From positions 3,233,001 to 3,297,000 of the forward strand of contig NZ_CP023692.1 of assembly GCF_008704935.1 (NCBI RefSeq): a DNA stretch of 64,000 bases, read 5' to 3'. The notes beneath the pieces are model-generated. The model was given only the letters and a program-made list of their open reading frames with translations, made no database searches and had not been told where the DNA came from. The stretch is from Streptomyces vinaceus (GTDB taxonomy: Bacteria; Actinomycetota; Actinomycetes; Streptomycetales; Streptomycetaceae). This document shows, in pieces, positions 1 through 7,998 of the stretch. Every line of letters begins with the position of its first letter. Positions within the stretch are counted from its first letter, which is position 1. Position numbers and translations under genes: made by a program.

Positions 1-183
1 GGAGCCGTACGGGCGGTGGCTGGCGCCGGGCATGGCCACGGCGCGGACGAGGCCGCCGTAGCCGCTGGTGTCGCCGCCGTCCCGGGCGCCGAACATGCCC
101 TTGCGGACGCCGATCACCTCGGGGCCCTGGCCGCGCGGCGCAGGGACGTTGCTGCCGTTCTCCGGCTCTTGGGTCTCGCTCAC
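1..183 (-). CDS. nuoC: NADH-quinone oxidoreductase subunit C, N-terminal part (runs off the window)
   Basis: The first 61 codons of a gene that continues beyond the left edge. The GTG start at 183 overlaps the nuoB stop (GTGA, 183-180), so the two are translationally coupled. The visible product begins [10 protein letters not shown] and includes [25 protein letters not shown], broken here as VIGVRKGMF then [13 protein letters not shown], which fits the N-terminal extension I know from Streptomyces NuoC. The family is the peripheral-arm subunit of complex I, which passes electrons from NADH to menaquinone. The conserved core lies outside the window, so the call rests on position behind nuoA-nuoB and on the N-terminus. 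Confidence 0.85.
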   Translation of the reverse strand, partial: MSETQEPENGSNVPAPRGQGPEVIGVRKGMFGARDGGDTSGYGGLVRAVAMPGASHRPYGS

Positions 184-734
184 CGGAGCAGCCCCTTCAT
201 CTCGATCGTGGGGAGGGCCTTGAGGGCCGCCGCCTCCGCCTCGCGCGCCGCCTCTTCCCGGTTCACGCCGAGCTTTCCGCCCTGGATCTTCTGGTGGAGC
301 TTGAGGATCGCGTCCATCAGCATCTCGGGGCGGGGCGGGCAGCCGGGGAGGTAGATGTCCACGGGCACGATGTGGTCGACACCCTGGACGATCGCGTAGT
401 TGTTGAACATTCCGCCCGAAGATGCACAAACCCCCATGGAGATGACCCATTTGGGAGCGGGCATCTGGTCGTACACCTGCCGCAGCACCGGCGCCATCTT
501 CTGGCTGACCCGCCCTGCCACGATCATCAGGTCGGCCTGGCGCGGGGATCCGCGGAAGACCTCCATGCCGAAGCGGGCCAGGTCGTACCGGCCCGCACCG
601 GTGGTCATCATCTCGATGGCGCAGCAGGCCAGACCGAAGGTCGCGGGGAACACGGATGACTTGCGCACCCAGCCCGCGGCCTGTTCGACGGTGGTCAGCA
701 GAAAGCCGCTCGGCAGCTTCTCTTCCAGTCCCAT
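180..734 (-). CDS. nuoB: NADH-quinone oxidoreductase subunit B (complex I, N2 cluster subunit)
   Basis: 184 aa, a normal NuoB length. It carries the 4Fe-4S N2 ligands: the tandem Cys pair in [11 protein letters not shown] (C37, C38), a Cys in [11 protein letters not shown] and one in LPGCPPRPE. NuoB holds the last iron-sulfur cluster before quinone, so it hands electrons to the menaquinone made by the mqn/men genes elsewhere in this window. ATG start at 734. It lies 15 nt after nuoA and overlaps nuoC by 4 nt, so it is in the nuo operon. No key residue appears to be missing. Confidence 0.97.
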   Translation of the reverse strand: MGLEEKLPSGFLLTTVEQAAGWVRKSSVFPATFGLACCAIEMMTTGAGRYDLARFGMEVFRGSPRQADLMIVAGRVSQKMAPVLRQVYDQMPAPKWVISMGVCASSGGMFNNYAIVQGVDHIVPVDIYLPGCPPRPEMLMDAILKLHQKIQGGKLGVNREEAAREAEAAALKALPTIEMKGLLR

Positions 735-749
735 GGGAAATTCAGCCCC

Positions 750-1109
750 TCAGTCCCATTCCAGACCGCCGCGGCGCCACACGTAGGCGTAGGCGACGAA
801 GACGGTGAGCACGAAGAGCAGCATCTCGACGAGCCCGAAGATCCCCAGGGAGTCGAAGGTGACGGCCCAGGGGTAGAGGAAGACAACTTCGATGTCGAAG
901 ACGATGAAGAGCATCGCCGTCAGGTAGTACTTGATGGGGAAGCGACCGCCGCCCGCCGGCGTCGGCGTGGGCTCGATGCCGCACTCGTACGCTTCGAGCT
1001 TCGCCCGGTTGTACCGTCTCGGGCCGATCAGCGTGGCCATGACCACGGAGAAGATCGCAAACCCTGCGCCGAGGGCGCCGAGCACGAGGATGGGCGCGTA
1101 CGCATTCAC
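750..1109 (-). CDS. nuoA: NADH-quinone oxidoreductase subunit A
   Basis: 119 aa with three hydrophobic segments (about residues 5-28, 62-85 and 90-112). The loop between the first two carries the conserved YECGIEP motif of NuoA, whose Cys lies in the region close to the quinone channel. It is the first gene of the nuo operon, transcribed leftwards into nuoB and nuoC. ATG at 1109 (MNAYAPILVLG). A longer overlapping frame exists on the same strand but gives Arg-rich sequence with no family resemblance. The two Crp-like sites in the gap upstream could act on this operon or on the divergent hydrolase gene. Confidence 0.97.
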   Translation of the reverse strand: MNAYAPILVLGALGAGFAIFSVVMATLIGPRRYNRAKLEAYECGIEPTPTPAGGGRFPIKYYLTAMLFIVFDIEVVFLYPWAVTFDSLGIFGLVEMLLFVLTVFVAYAYVWRRGGLEWD

Positions 1110-1245
1110 GCTCCTCGCTCCTTCCAGTCGTCCTTGACCGTTGGACCGCCGTGCCGGCCGCCTCGCGAAGATCGCCCAACTCGACGGGATCCCATGTGAG
1201 GCAGTTCACAAGCCGGACTGCTGCGCATCCTATGCCTGCTCCTCT

Positions 1246-1259
1246 GTGATCTGCGACAC
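1246..1259. promoter_or_regulatory. Crp-type operator, full match to GTG(N6)GNCAC
   Basis: The site reads GTG-ATCTGC-GACAC and matches every fixed base of the Streptomyces Crp consensus GTG(N6)GNCAC as I remember it. It lies 137 bases upstream of the nuoA start. A weaker copy (GTG-ATCTCC-ACCAC, one fixed-base mismatch) follows 20 bases later. Binding is inferred. Confidence 0.55.
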
Positions 1260-1613
1260 GGGTAACAACACCGAGTTTGTGATCTCCACCACCTGACGAA
1301 CGATCATCAAGCCCGATAGGTGGTGATCTTCATACGCGAAGCATCCACATGATCACCAAAGGTGACATCCGGCCCCGTTACCGCAGGTAGAAGGCCGATG
1401 TCCCTACCAAAGGATGTCGAGTGCAGGCAAATTTGCCAGATCAAGACTTGCACGGTAAAGGAATCGCCGTCGCTCGGCCGGGGGAGGCGGCGAGGACGCG
1501 AGTGGACGGCGCCGGGCGCGTGCGCGCGTTCACGAGCGCGGGAGGGCGCGCCCACGGGAAGTTCACGGTCAGATCACGGACGGGGCACAGCGCCCTCACA
1601 GTGAGACGAATCT

Positions 1614-1627
1614 GTGACCTGCGCCAC
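1614..1627. promoter_or_regulatory. second Crp-type operator, full match to GTG(N6)GNCAC
   Basis: The site reads GTG-ACCTGC-GCCAC, again matching all fixed positions. It lies about 240 bases upstream of the hydrolase ATG. A Crp link would suit a wall hydrolase, because Streptomyces Crp is known to affect germination; binding here is inferred. Confidence 0.5.
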
Positions 1628-1866
1628 ATCGAATTCTCGGTTCCGAAACAGGGCTTGGCCATCTGTGCGCAGTGATGGTAGGTCGTGGATCAATTCGGAC
1701 TTATTGCGGAAACCCCTTGATCACAGCCTTGTGACGGCGTGTCCGATTCGCCCGTTACGGCGTCAATAAGACGCGCGGCGCGCCCGGTTCGCCCGGTTCG
1801 CGGACAACTGTGGCGCAGACCACGTTTCTTGAAGGGAACCCGGACCCCCTGATAGCGGTTGTCCTC

Positions 1867-2703
1867 ATGTCCCACACCGCTCACATACCCAGCCACCGGA
1901 AGCCCCGGCGCAGCGCCTCGAAGCTCGCGGTCCGCGCCGGAGTCGCCGGTGGCGTCCTCAGCACCCTGGCGATGGCCGGCACGGCGAGCGCGTCCCCGTC
2001 CGAGCCCGTGACCGAGACGACGCTCGAAATGCCGGTCCTGAACCTGGACCTGGCAGCCGACGTCTCCTCCGCCGTCACCACCGCCGCCGAGAACACGGCC
2101 GCCGCCGCCGTCACCGGTGAGCTGCGCACCCAGGAGGAGCAGGCCCGTACGGGCGCTGCCGCCGAGGCGAAGAAGGCCAAGGAAGACGCCCAGAAGGCCG
2201 ACGCCGAGAAGAAGGCGAAGGAGGAGGCGGACCGCAAGGCCGACGCCGAGCGCGCGGGCCGCAGCTCCTCCCGGGGCAGCCTCCAGAGCGCGTCCGCGTC
2301 GGACTCGGGCTCCGAGCTGGGCTCGGGCACCGTCACTGCCCCGGCGACCGGCTCCGCCGCCGCCATCGTCAACTTCGCCCGCGCGCAGGTCGGCAAGGCG
2401 TACATCAGCGGCGGCACCGGCCCGTCCTCGTACGACTGCTCCGGCCTCGTCCAGGCCGCCTACCGCCAGGCCGGCGTGACCCTGCCGCGCATGTCGCAGG
2501 ACCAGTCCGCGCGGGGCACCTCGGTCTCCCTGAGCGCCCTCCAGCCGGGCGACGTCCTGTTCTGGGGCTCGCGCGGCAGCGCCTACCACGTCGCCATCTA
2601 CGTCGGCGGCGGCAAGTTCGTGGGCGCGCAGAACCCCAGCACGGGCATCGTCGAGCGCTCGCTGAGCTACGACAAGCCGACGGGCGCCGTCCGCATCCTC
2701 TGA
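1867..2703 (+). CDS. secreted NlpC/P60 (C40) peptidoglycan hydrolase
   Basis: 278 aa from the ATG at 1867, chosen because it gives a clean signal peptide: basic KPRRSASK, then a hydrophobic core ending in AMAGTASAS. An in-frame GTG at 1810 would add 19 residues and spoil this. Residues about 80-140 are Ala/Glu/Lys-rich and probably a coiled coil or charged linker. The C-terminal domain has the catalytic Cys in YDCSGLVQ (C191) and the His in AYHVAIYVGGG (H241), typical of C40 endopeptidases that cut D-Glu to diamino acid bonds in wall stems. It is divergent from nuoA and has a strong terminator behind it. Likely role: wall remodelling in growth or germination. Confidence 0.93.
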   Translation: MSHTAHIPSHRKPRRSASKLAVRAGVAGGVLSTLAMAGTASASPSEPVTETTLEMPVLNLDLAADVSSAVTTAAENTAAAAVTGELRTQEEQARTGAAAEAKKAKEDAQKADAEKKAKEEADRKADAERAGRSSSRGSLQSASASDSGSELGSGTVTAPATGSAAAIVNFARAQVGKAYISGGTGPSSYDCSGLVQAAYRQAGVTLPRMSQDQSARGTSVSLSALQPGDVLFWGSRGSAYHVAIYVGGGKFVGAQNPSTGIVERSLSYDKPTGAVRIL

Positions 2704-2812
2704 GGCTCCTGAGGTCCCCTGAGCACCCTGAGCTTCCCCAGGGGCTCCTGAGCCCCTCTCAGCGCGTCTCAGCGTGCTCCGGCGCGCGCCGGCACGCCTC
2801 AGCACGGCCCGA

Positions 2813-2854
2813 GGGCCGGCACTCCCCCGCTCGGGGGCGGAGTGCCGGCCCTTT
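2813..2854 (+). terminator. strong hairpin terminator after the NlpC/P60 gene
   Basis: Stem GGGCCGGCACTCC pairs with GGAGTGCCGGCCC across a C/G-rich loop and is followed by TTT. Between the stop at 2703 and this hairpin, about 70 bases are built from repeated CTGAG / CTCAG words. Confidence 0.85.
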
Positions 2855-2926
2855 CCGCGTCCGCCGGCGCCCTGAGAGGATGGCCGTGCGAAGCGCCCTG
2901 TTCAGGCCAGGAGGTGGCGGACCGTG

Positions 2927-3223
2927 ATGACCGACGCGTACGAGCAACAGGACGGCGCCGCCGACCCCACCGCCGTACCCGCCGCGACCGGGCTCTTCCT
3001 GCTCGCGGTCGGGGGCTGGCTGCTGAACACCACCCGCCCCTGGCACAAACCCGGACATCCCGTCACCCTGGGGCTCGGCTGGGCCGTTGCCTTCGCCCTG
3101 CTGCTGTGGGGTGCGGTCCTGGTGGCCCGCTGCGTACGGACCGTCCACGGCGGGGCAGCCGGCCCGGCCGAAAACGACGAAGCGGGCCGAACCGGCGAAA
3201 ACCCGGCCCGACCCGCTCCCTAG
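2927..3223 (+). CDS. small membrane protein, unknown function
   Basis: 98 aa from ATG 2927 (a GTG lies directly before it at 2924); GGAGG sits about 8 nt upstream. Two hydrophobic segments, roughly residues 20-37 and 48-68, are joined by a short loop containing TTRPWHKPGHP. The acidic N-terminus and the Ala/Pro/Glu C-terminus look disordered. I recognise no family. It stands alone between the hydrolase terminator and the convergent MenJ-like gene. Confidence 0.7.
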   Translation: MTDAYEQQDGAADPTAVPAATGLFLLAVGGWLLNTTRPWHKPGHPVTLGLGWAVAFALLLWGAVLVARCVRTVHGGAAGPAENDEAGRTGENPARPAP

Positions 3224-3243
3224 CGCATCCCGCGCCCCGGCCC

Positions 3244-4527
3244 TCAGGCCTTCGGCGCCACCTTCGAGAGGCCGTTGATGATGCGGTCCATCGCGTCGCC
3301 GCCCGCCGGGTCGGTCAGGTTCGCCAGCATCTTCAGCGTGAACCGCATCAGCACCGGGTGCGTCAGTCCGCGCTGCGTGGCGACCTTCATGACCTTCGGG
3401 TTGCCGATCAGCTTCACGAAGGCGCGGCCCAGCGAGTAGTAGCCGCCGTACGTCTCCTTGAGCACCTTCGGGTAGCTGTGCAGCGCCAGCTCGCGCTGGG
3501 CCGGGGTGGCCCGGGCGTGCGCCTGCACGATGACGTCCGCGGCGATCTGCCCGGATTCCATCGCGTACGCGATGCCCTCGCCGTTGAACGGGTTGACGAG
3601 CCCGCCCGCGTCACCGACCAGCAGCAGGCCCTTGGTGTAGTGCGGCTGCCGGTTGAACGCCATCGGCAGGGCCGCGCCGCGGATCGGCTGCGTCATGTTC
3701 TCGGGCGTGTAGCCCCAGTCCTCCGGCATGGACGCGCACCAGGCCTTGAGGACCTCGCGCCAGTCCAGCTCCCGGAAGGCGGAGGAGGAGTTGAGGATGC
3801 CGAGGCCGACGTTGGACGTACCGTCGCCCATGCCGAAGATCCAGCCGTAGCCGGGCAGCAGCCGGTCCTGCGCGCCGCGCCGGTCCCACAGCTCCAGCCA
3901 AGACTCCAGGTAGTCGTCGTCGTGCCGCGGCGAGGTGAAGTACGTACGGACGGCGACGCCCATCGGGCGGTCCTCGCGCCGGTGCAGGCCCATGGCGAGG
4001 GACAGGCGCGAGGAGTTGCCGTCGGCGGCGACCACGAGCGGGGCGCTGAAGGTGACCGGAGTCTTCTCCTCGCCCAGCTTCGCCTGGACGCCGGTGATGT
4101 GCCCGGTGCGCGGGTCGCGGACGGGCTCGCCTACGTTGCAGCGCTCGTACAGCCGGGCGCCGGCCTTCTGGGCCTGGCGGGCCAGCGTCTCGTCGAAGTC
4201 GTCGCGCTTGCGGACGAGTCCGTAGTCCGGGAAGGAGGCGAGTTCCGGCCAGTCCAGCTGGAGGCGCTGGCCGCCGCCGATGATCCGCAGGCCCTTGTTG
4301 CGGAGCCAGCCGGCCTCTTCGGAGATGTCGATGCCCATCGCCACCAGCTGCTTGGTGGCGCGCGGGGTCAGACCGTCACCGCAGACCTTCTCGCGCGGGA
4401 ACGCCGTCTTCTCCAGCAGCAGGACGTCGAGTCCGGCCTTGGCGAGGTAATAGGCGGTGGTCGAGCCGGCGGGCCCGGCCCCGACGACGATCACATCCGC
4501 GGAGTGTTCGGAGAGGGGCTCGGTCAC
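3244..4527 (-). CDS. geranylgeranyl reductase-family FAD oxidoreductase, MenJ-like
   Basis: 427 aa. The N-terminus has the FAD Rossmann motif GAGPAG (16-21) and an acidic strand end LLLEK; PREKVCGDGL (C49) is the family signature, and VGDAGGLVNPFNGEGI near residue 305 is the second FAD motif. Family members reduce isoprenoid double bonds. Mycobacterial MenJ saturates one double bond of the menaquinone tail, and its gene lies near menG; here menG lies 1.6 kb away on the same strand. I therefore infer a menaquinone tail reductase, in keeping with the partly saturated menaquinones of Streptomyces. Divergent from a GNAT gene. Confidence 0.85.
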   Translation of the reverse strand: MTEPLSEHSADVIVVGAGPAGSTTAYYLAKAGLDVLLLEKTAFPREKVCGDGLTPRATKQLVAMGIDISEEAGWLRNKGLRIIGGGQRLQLDWPELASFPDYGLVRKRDDFDETLARQAQKAGARLYERCNVGEPVRDPRTGHITGVQAKLGEEKTPVTFSAPLVVAADGNSSRLSLAMGLHRREDRPMGVAVRTYFTSPRHDDDYLESWLELWDRRGAQDRLLPGYGWIFGMGDGTSNVGLGILNSSSAFRELDWREVLKAWCASMPEDWGYTPENMTQPIRGAALPMAFNRQPHYTKGLLLVGDAGGLVNPFNGEGIAYAMESGQIAADVIVQAHARATPAQRELALHSYPKVLKETYGGYYSLGRAFVKLIGNPKVMKVATQRGLTHPVLMRFTLKMLANLTDPAGGDAMDRIINGLSKVAPKA

Positions 4528-4625
4528 TGCGGGGTCTCCCGAAGGCTCGATAAGGGGTGCCCAACGGCACGGGACATGTGCAGTCTATGCAGCGAGAGAG
4601 ATCACGAACCCGAAGGGCTGCCCCG

Positions 4626-5153
4626 ATGACCGCTTCGCCCACCTCGCTCCCCGCCGTAGTACTGCGCGTCCCCACGCACGAGGACGCGCGGGCCTGGCAC
4701 GGTGCCTTCGACGACCCCGACGTCATGGAGTTCCTCGGCGGCCCCACCGAACTGTCGATGTACGAGGAGCTCACGGCCCGGCAGCGGATGCACGACGCAC
4801 AGCTGGGCTACTGCCTGTGGACGCTCCTGGACTCGCACGGACAGGTGATCGGCTTCACGGGCGCGCAGCCCTGGCCGGCGGAGAAGGCCTGGGGCCCCGT
4901 CGGCGAGATCGAGATCGGCTGGCGGCTGGCCCGCTCGGCATGGGGCAAGGGCTACGCGTACGCCGCCGCCCTGGCCACGCTGGAGCGCGTGCGCGCGGCG
5001 GGACTGGAACGGGTGGTGGCGATGATCAACGACGGGAACCACCGCTCGATCGCGGTGGCGGAGCGGCTGGGCATGACCCTGGCCGAGCGCTTCCTCCTCC
5101 CCGACGGACGCAGCTACGGCCGCCGCTACGAACTGGACCTCGCCGCCGCGTAG
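4626..5153 (+). CDS. GNAT-family N-acetyltransferase
   Basis: 175 aa from ATG 4626 (MTASPTSLPAVVLRVP); a GTG 69 bases upstream would add a basic tail unlike the family. The GNAT fold is seen as VLRVPTHEDARAW (strand 1), GEIEIGWRLARSAWGKGYAYAAALATL (motif A, acetyl-CoA loop WGKGYA) and NHRSIAVAERLGM (motif B). This is the RimJ/RimL-like branch. The substrate cannot be told. It is convergent with the glutaminase gene, with a GC palindrome between. Confidence 0.88.
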   Translation: MTASPTSLPAVVLRVPTHEDARAWHGAFDDPDVMEFLGGPTELSMYEELTARQRMHDAQLGYCLWTLLDSHGQVIGFTGAQPWPAEKAWGPVGEIEIGWRLARSAWGKGYAYAAALATLERVRAAGLERVVAMINDGNHRSIAVAERLGMTLAERFLLPDGRSYGRRYELDLAAA

Positions 5154-5163
5154 CCGGCTCCGG

Positions 5164-5181
5164 CGGGGCGCCGGCGCCCCG
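5164..5181. terminator. GC palindrome between convergent GNAT and glutaminase genes
   Basis: CGGGGCGCCGGCGCCCCG is a perfect 18-base palindrome in the 54-base gap between two convergent stops. It has no T-tract, so it may act as a bidirectional terminator without one, as is common in this phylum. Confidence 0.5.
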
Positions 5182-5207
5182 CGGGGCCGAACCGTCCGAG
5201 CGGCGCG

Positions 5208-6119
5208 TCAGAAGACGGACAGGCCGGTCAGCGTGGTGAACCGGTCCAGCGCGGCGGCCGCGGCGACGGAGTTGCCGTGGGGGTCCAGGCCCGGGCTCCA
5301 CGCGGCCAGACTGCACACGCCCGGCACCACCGCCACGATCCCGCCGCCCACGCCGCTCTTGCCGGGCAGGCCGACGCGGTACGCGAACTCGCCCGCCGCG
5401 TCGTACGTCCCACAGGTCAGCATCACCGCGTTGACCTGCTTGGCCTCGCTCCGCGTCAGCAGCCGCGACCCGTCCGCCCGCAGCCCGTGCCGGGCCAGGA
5501 ACCGCGCCGCCCGCGCCAGATCGGCGCAGCTCATCTCGATCGAGCACTGCCAGAAGTAGTGGTCCAGCAGGGCAGGCACGGGGTTGTCGATGTTCCCGTA
5601 CGAGGCCATGAAGTGCGCGAGCGCGGCGTTGCGGTCGCCGTGCTCGTGCTCCGAGGCCGCCACCTCCGCGTCGAAGCCGAGCTCCGGGTTCCCGCTCTCC
5701 TCCCGGAGGAACTTCAGCAGCTCGCTGCTCGCGTCGCCCGTCAGCGTCTGGAGCCGGTCCGTGACCACGAGCGCGCCCGCGTTGATGAACGGATTGCGCG
5801 GGATGCCGTTCTCGTACTCCAGCTGCACCAGGGAGTTGAACGGGTTGCCCGAAGGCTCCCGCCCGACCCGCTCCCACAGGCGGTCGCCGCCCTCCGCGAG
5901 CGCCAGCGCGAGGGCGAAGACCTTCGTGATCGACTGGGCCGAGAACGGGACCTGCCAGTCCCCCACCCCGTACACGTTCCCGTCGAGATCGGCGACGGCC
6001 ATCCCGAACTGCCCCGGGTCCACGGACGCGAGCGCGGGGATGTACTCGGCCGGAGTACCGCTGCCCACCAAGGGGGCGACATCGGCCGCTATCTGCTCCA
6101 GGAGGGGCTGGTAGTCCAC
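5208..6119 (-). CDS. glsA: glutaminase
   Basis: 303 aa from the GTG at 6119 (VDYQPLLEQIA), which follows a GGAG and avoids overlapping menG; an upstream ATG would read into menG. The serine-dependent glutaminase fold is clear: SITK at 63-66 is the S-x-x-K nucleophile motif, followed by NPFNSLVQLEYENGIPRNPFINAGAL, given here as NPFNSLVQLEYENG then IPRNPFINAGAL. The enzyme turns L-glutamine into glutamate and ammonia in the cytoplasm. It sits 19 nt after menG on the same strand and may share its message, though no metabolic link is obvious. Confidence 0.95.
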   Translation of the reverse strand: MDYQPLLEQIAADVAPLVGSGTPAEYIPALASVDPGQFGMAVADLDGNVYGVGDWQVPFSAQSITKVFALALALAEGGDRLWERVGREPSGNPFNSLVQLEYENGIPRNPFINAGALVVTDRLQTLTGDASSELLKFLREESGNPELGFDAEVAASEHEHGDRNAALAHFMASYGNIDNPVPALLDHYFWQCSIEMSCADLARAARFLARHGLRADGSRLLTRSEAKQVNAVMLTCGTYDAAGEFAYRVGLPGKSGVGGGIVAVVPGVCSLAAWSPGLDPHGNSVAAAAALDRFTTLTGLSVF

Positions 6120-6138
6120 TGCTCCGCCGCGCCCCGCG

Positions 6139-6834
6139 CTACGCCGACTTGACGCCGCGGTGCAGCGCCACGATGCCACCGCTCAGGTTCCGCCAGGCCA
6201 CCTTCGACCAGCCGGCCTTCTGCAGCAGACCGGCCAGCGCCGGCTGGTCGGGCCACTCGCGGATCGACTCGGCGAGGTACACGTACGCGTCGGGGTTGGA
6301 GGAGACCGCGCGGGCCACCGGCGGCAGCGCGCGCATCAGGTACTCCGTGTACACCGTCCGGAACGGGCCCCACGTGGGCTGGGAGAACTCGCAGATCACG
6401 ACCTGTCCGCCCGGCTTGGTCACCCGGTACAGCTCGCGCAGCGCCGCGTCCGTGTCCTGCACGTTGCGCAGCCCGAAGGAGATCGTCACCGTGTCGAAGA
6501 CGTCGTCCTTGAACGGCAGCCTCGTCGCGTCGCCCGCGGTCAGCGGCAGCCAGGCGTGCCGCTTCTTGCCCTCGCGGAGCATGCCGAGCGAGAAGTCGCA
6601 GGGGACGACGTACGCGCCCGTCGCGGCGAACGGCAGCGAGGAGGTCGCGGTGCCGGCGGCCAGGTCCAGCACCTTGTGCCCCGGGCGCGCGCCGACCGCC
6701 TTGGCGACCTCCTTGCGCCACAGGCGGGCCTGCCCGAGGGAGAGGACGTCGTTGGTGAGATCGTAGTTCGCCGCCACGCCGTCGAACATAGAGGCGACTT
6801 CGTGCGGCTGCTTGTCCAGGGAAGCGCGGGTCAC
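6139..6834 (-). CDS. menG: demethylmenaquinone methyltransferase
   Basis: 231 aa from the GTG at 6834 ([21 protein letters not shown]), matching the usual length; 30 more codons could be read upstream but resemble nothing. Family signatures: [18 protein letters not shown] near the N-terminus, the SAM-binding loop [12 protein letters not shown] (about 55-66) and FGLRNVQD in the middle. It methylates demethylmenaquinone, the last ring step of menaquinone synthesis, after the MqnP prenyl transfer and UbiD decarboxylation encoded 36 kb away. Lies upstream of glsA. Confidence 0.96.
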   Translation of the reverse strand: MTRASLDKQPHEVASMFDGVAANYDLTNDVLSLGQARLWRKEVAKAVGARPGHKVLDLAAGTATSSLPFAATGAYVVPCDFSLGMLREGKKRHAWLPLTAGDATRLPFKDDVFDTVTISFGLRNVQDTDAALRELYRVTKPGGQVVICEFSQPTWGPFRTVYTEYLMRALPPVARAVSSNPDAYVYLAESIREWPDQPALAGLLQKAGWSKVAWRNLSGGIVALHRGVKSA

Positions 6835-6975
6835 TGGCGTTGGCCCCTCAGGTGCGGTGCGGTACGGGTGGGCTGATACCGGGCCATTCTCGCAGGCGGG
6901 CCCGGGCCCCACCGCCGGGGGCACAACTGGCCCGATGGACAGTTACGCGGAGGTCACGACCCCGCGTTGACTGTC

Positions 6976-7000
6976 CGGTAGGGCCTGAAAAGGCCTACCG
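6976..7000. promoter_or_regulatory. hairpin or palindrome upstream of the DUF3152 gene
   Basis: CGGTAGGGCCT and AGGCCTACCG pair around GAAA, with one unpaired G. It sits 35 bases before the ATG of the DUF3152 gene, where it would be an operator or a leader hairpin, and about 140 bases from menG. Confidence 0.4.
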
Positions 7001-7034
7001 AAAAGCAATGCATGGACGAACAAAGGGCTCCACG

Positions 7035-7949
7035 ATGCCGGCAGGCCATTCCACCGGTCGCGGTCGACGTTCCTCTCTCGGCCCCCGCGCGCAGCGGCGG
7101 GCCGAGCGGCGCAAGCGGCTCCGCCGCACGCTCCTCGGCTCGGCCGCGGCGGTCGCCGTGGCGGCGACGGCGTACGTGATCGTGCCGCTGGACGACGCCG
7201 AAACCGCCTCGGACGGCGTGGCGGCGCCCGCCGGTGCCCCCGCGGCCTCCGCCGCTCCCGCGGGGGACTCCGCCGCGCCCGCCTCCCCGTCGGCCTCGGC
7301 CGGACCGGCCGGCTCCGCCGCGTCGGGGGAGCCCTCGGGCGACCCGTCGAAGCCGGGCGGCGGGGCGAGCGCCGGCAAGACCCCGCAGTCCGGGCCGGGG
7401 ACCTTCACGGGCTCCTCGCGTTCCGGGCAGCCGCAGGGCAAGGGGGCCGCCCGCAAGTGGCGGGTCGAGGTCGAGGAGGGCAGCGGGGTCGACGCCGACT
7501 CCGCCGCCCGGTCCGTCGAGAAGATCCTCGGGGACCCCCGCGGCTGGATCAAGGACCCGGCGTACGGGTTCCAGCTCGTCGGGGCCGGCCAGCCGGTGGA
7601 CTTCACCGTGAAGATCGCCACGCCGAAGACCACCGACCGGCTGTGCGAGGTGGTCACCCCCGAGCTGATCGGCGAGACGAACTGCCGGGCCGGCCACACC
7701 GTCGTCGTGAACCTCAAGCGCTGGCTGGAGGGATCACCGCAGTTCAAGGGGGCCGTGGAGGAGTACCGCGCGCTGATCGTGAACCACGAGGTGGGTCACG
7801 AGATAGGCCGCGACCACGAGACCTGCCCGGGCCCTGGCAAGCCCGCCCCCGCGATGATGCAGCAGATCAAGGGACTGCTCGGCTGCACGGCGAACGCCTG
7901 GCCTTTCGACGGAAATGGAACCTACCTGTCAGGACCACCCGTCCCATAA
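7035..7949 (+). CDS. membrane-anchored DUF3152 protein with metzincin-type zinc motif
   Basis: 304 aa from ATG 7035 (AAAGGG about 8 nt upstream). A basic N-terminus (RRAERRKRLRR) precedes one membrane helix at about 38-55, with no cleavage site, so it is likely a signal anchor. Residues 60-130 are an Ala/Pro/Ser/Gly-rich stalk. The C-terminal DUF3152 domain ends in NHEVGHEIGRDHETC; residues 251-261 fit HExxHxxGxxH, the zinc-binding motif of metzincins, with a later Met (PAPAMMQQ) in the place of a Met-turn. I infer a zinc protease facing outside the cell. The substrate is unknown. Confidence 0.85.
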   Translation: MPAGHSTGRGRRSSLGPRAQRRAERRKRLRRTLLGSAAAVAVAATAYVIVPLDDAETASDGVAAPAGAPAASAAPAGDSAAPASPSASAGPAGSAASGEPSGDPSKPGGGASAGKTPQSGPGTFTGSSRSGQPQGKGAARKWRVEVEEGSGVDADSAARSVEKILGDPRGWIKDPAYGFQLVGAGQPVDFTVKIATPKTTDRLCEVVTPELIGETNCRAGHTVVVNLKRWLEGSPQFKGAVEEYRALIVNHEVGHEIGRDHETCPGPGKPAPAMMQQIKGLLGCTANAWPFDGNGTYLSGPPVP

Positions 7950-7998
7950 GGCAGAGGAGCGGCCACCGGCCGCCGGCCAGGGACGAGGAGTGGTATCG

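Larger units (their letters stand above)
1110..1866. other. long divergent intergenic region between nuoA and a secreted NlpC/P60 gene
   Basis: About 750 bases with no convincing gene; the short open frames here show no Streptomyces codon bias. It holds two Crp-like sites (1246-1259 and 1614-1627), an imperfect third (1279-1292), an interrupted palindrome at about 1349-1368 (ATGATCACC / GGTGACAT around AAA) and a small hairpin TCACA-GCCT-TGTGA at 1721-1734. The length suggests two divergent promoters and a long leader for the hydrolase. I looked for a c-di-AMP (ydaO-type) riboswitch, which some actinobacterial wall hydrolases have, and could not recognise its conserved blocks. Confidence 0.6.

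Noticed and set aside
1110..1866. c-di-AMP (ydaO-type) riboswitch upstream of the NlpC/P60 gene
   Set aside because: Expected from wall hydrolases in actinobacteria, but I could not find the conserved sequence blocks; only short hairpins and Crp-like sites are visible.
2704..2775. CTGAG word repeats after the NlpC/P60 gene as a regulatory array
   Set aside because: The copies are short and unevenly spaced between a stop codon and a terminator; they look like drift or slippage, with no sign of function.
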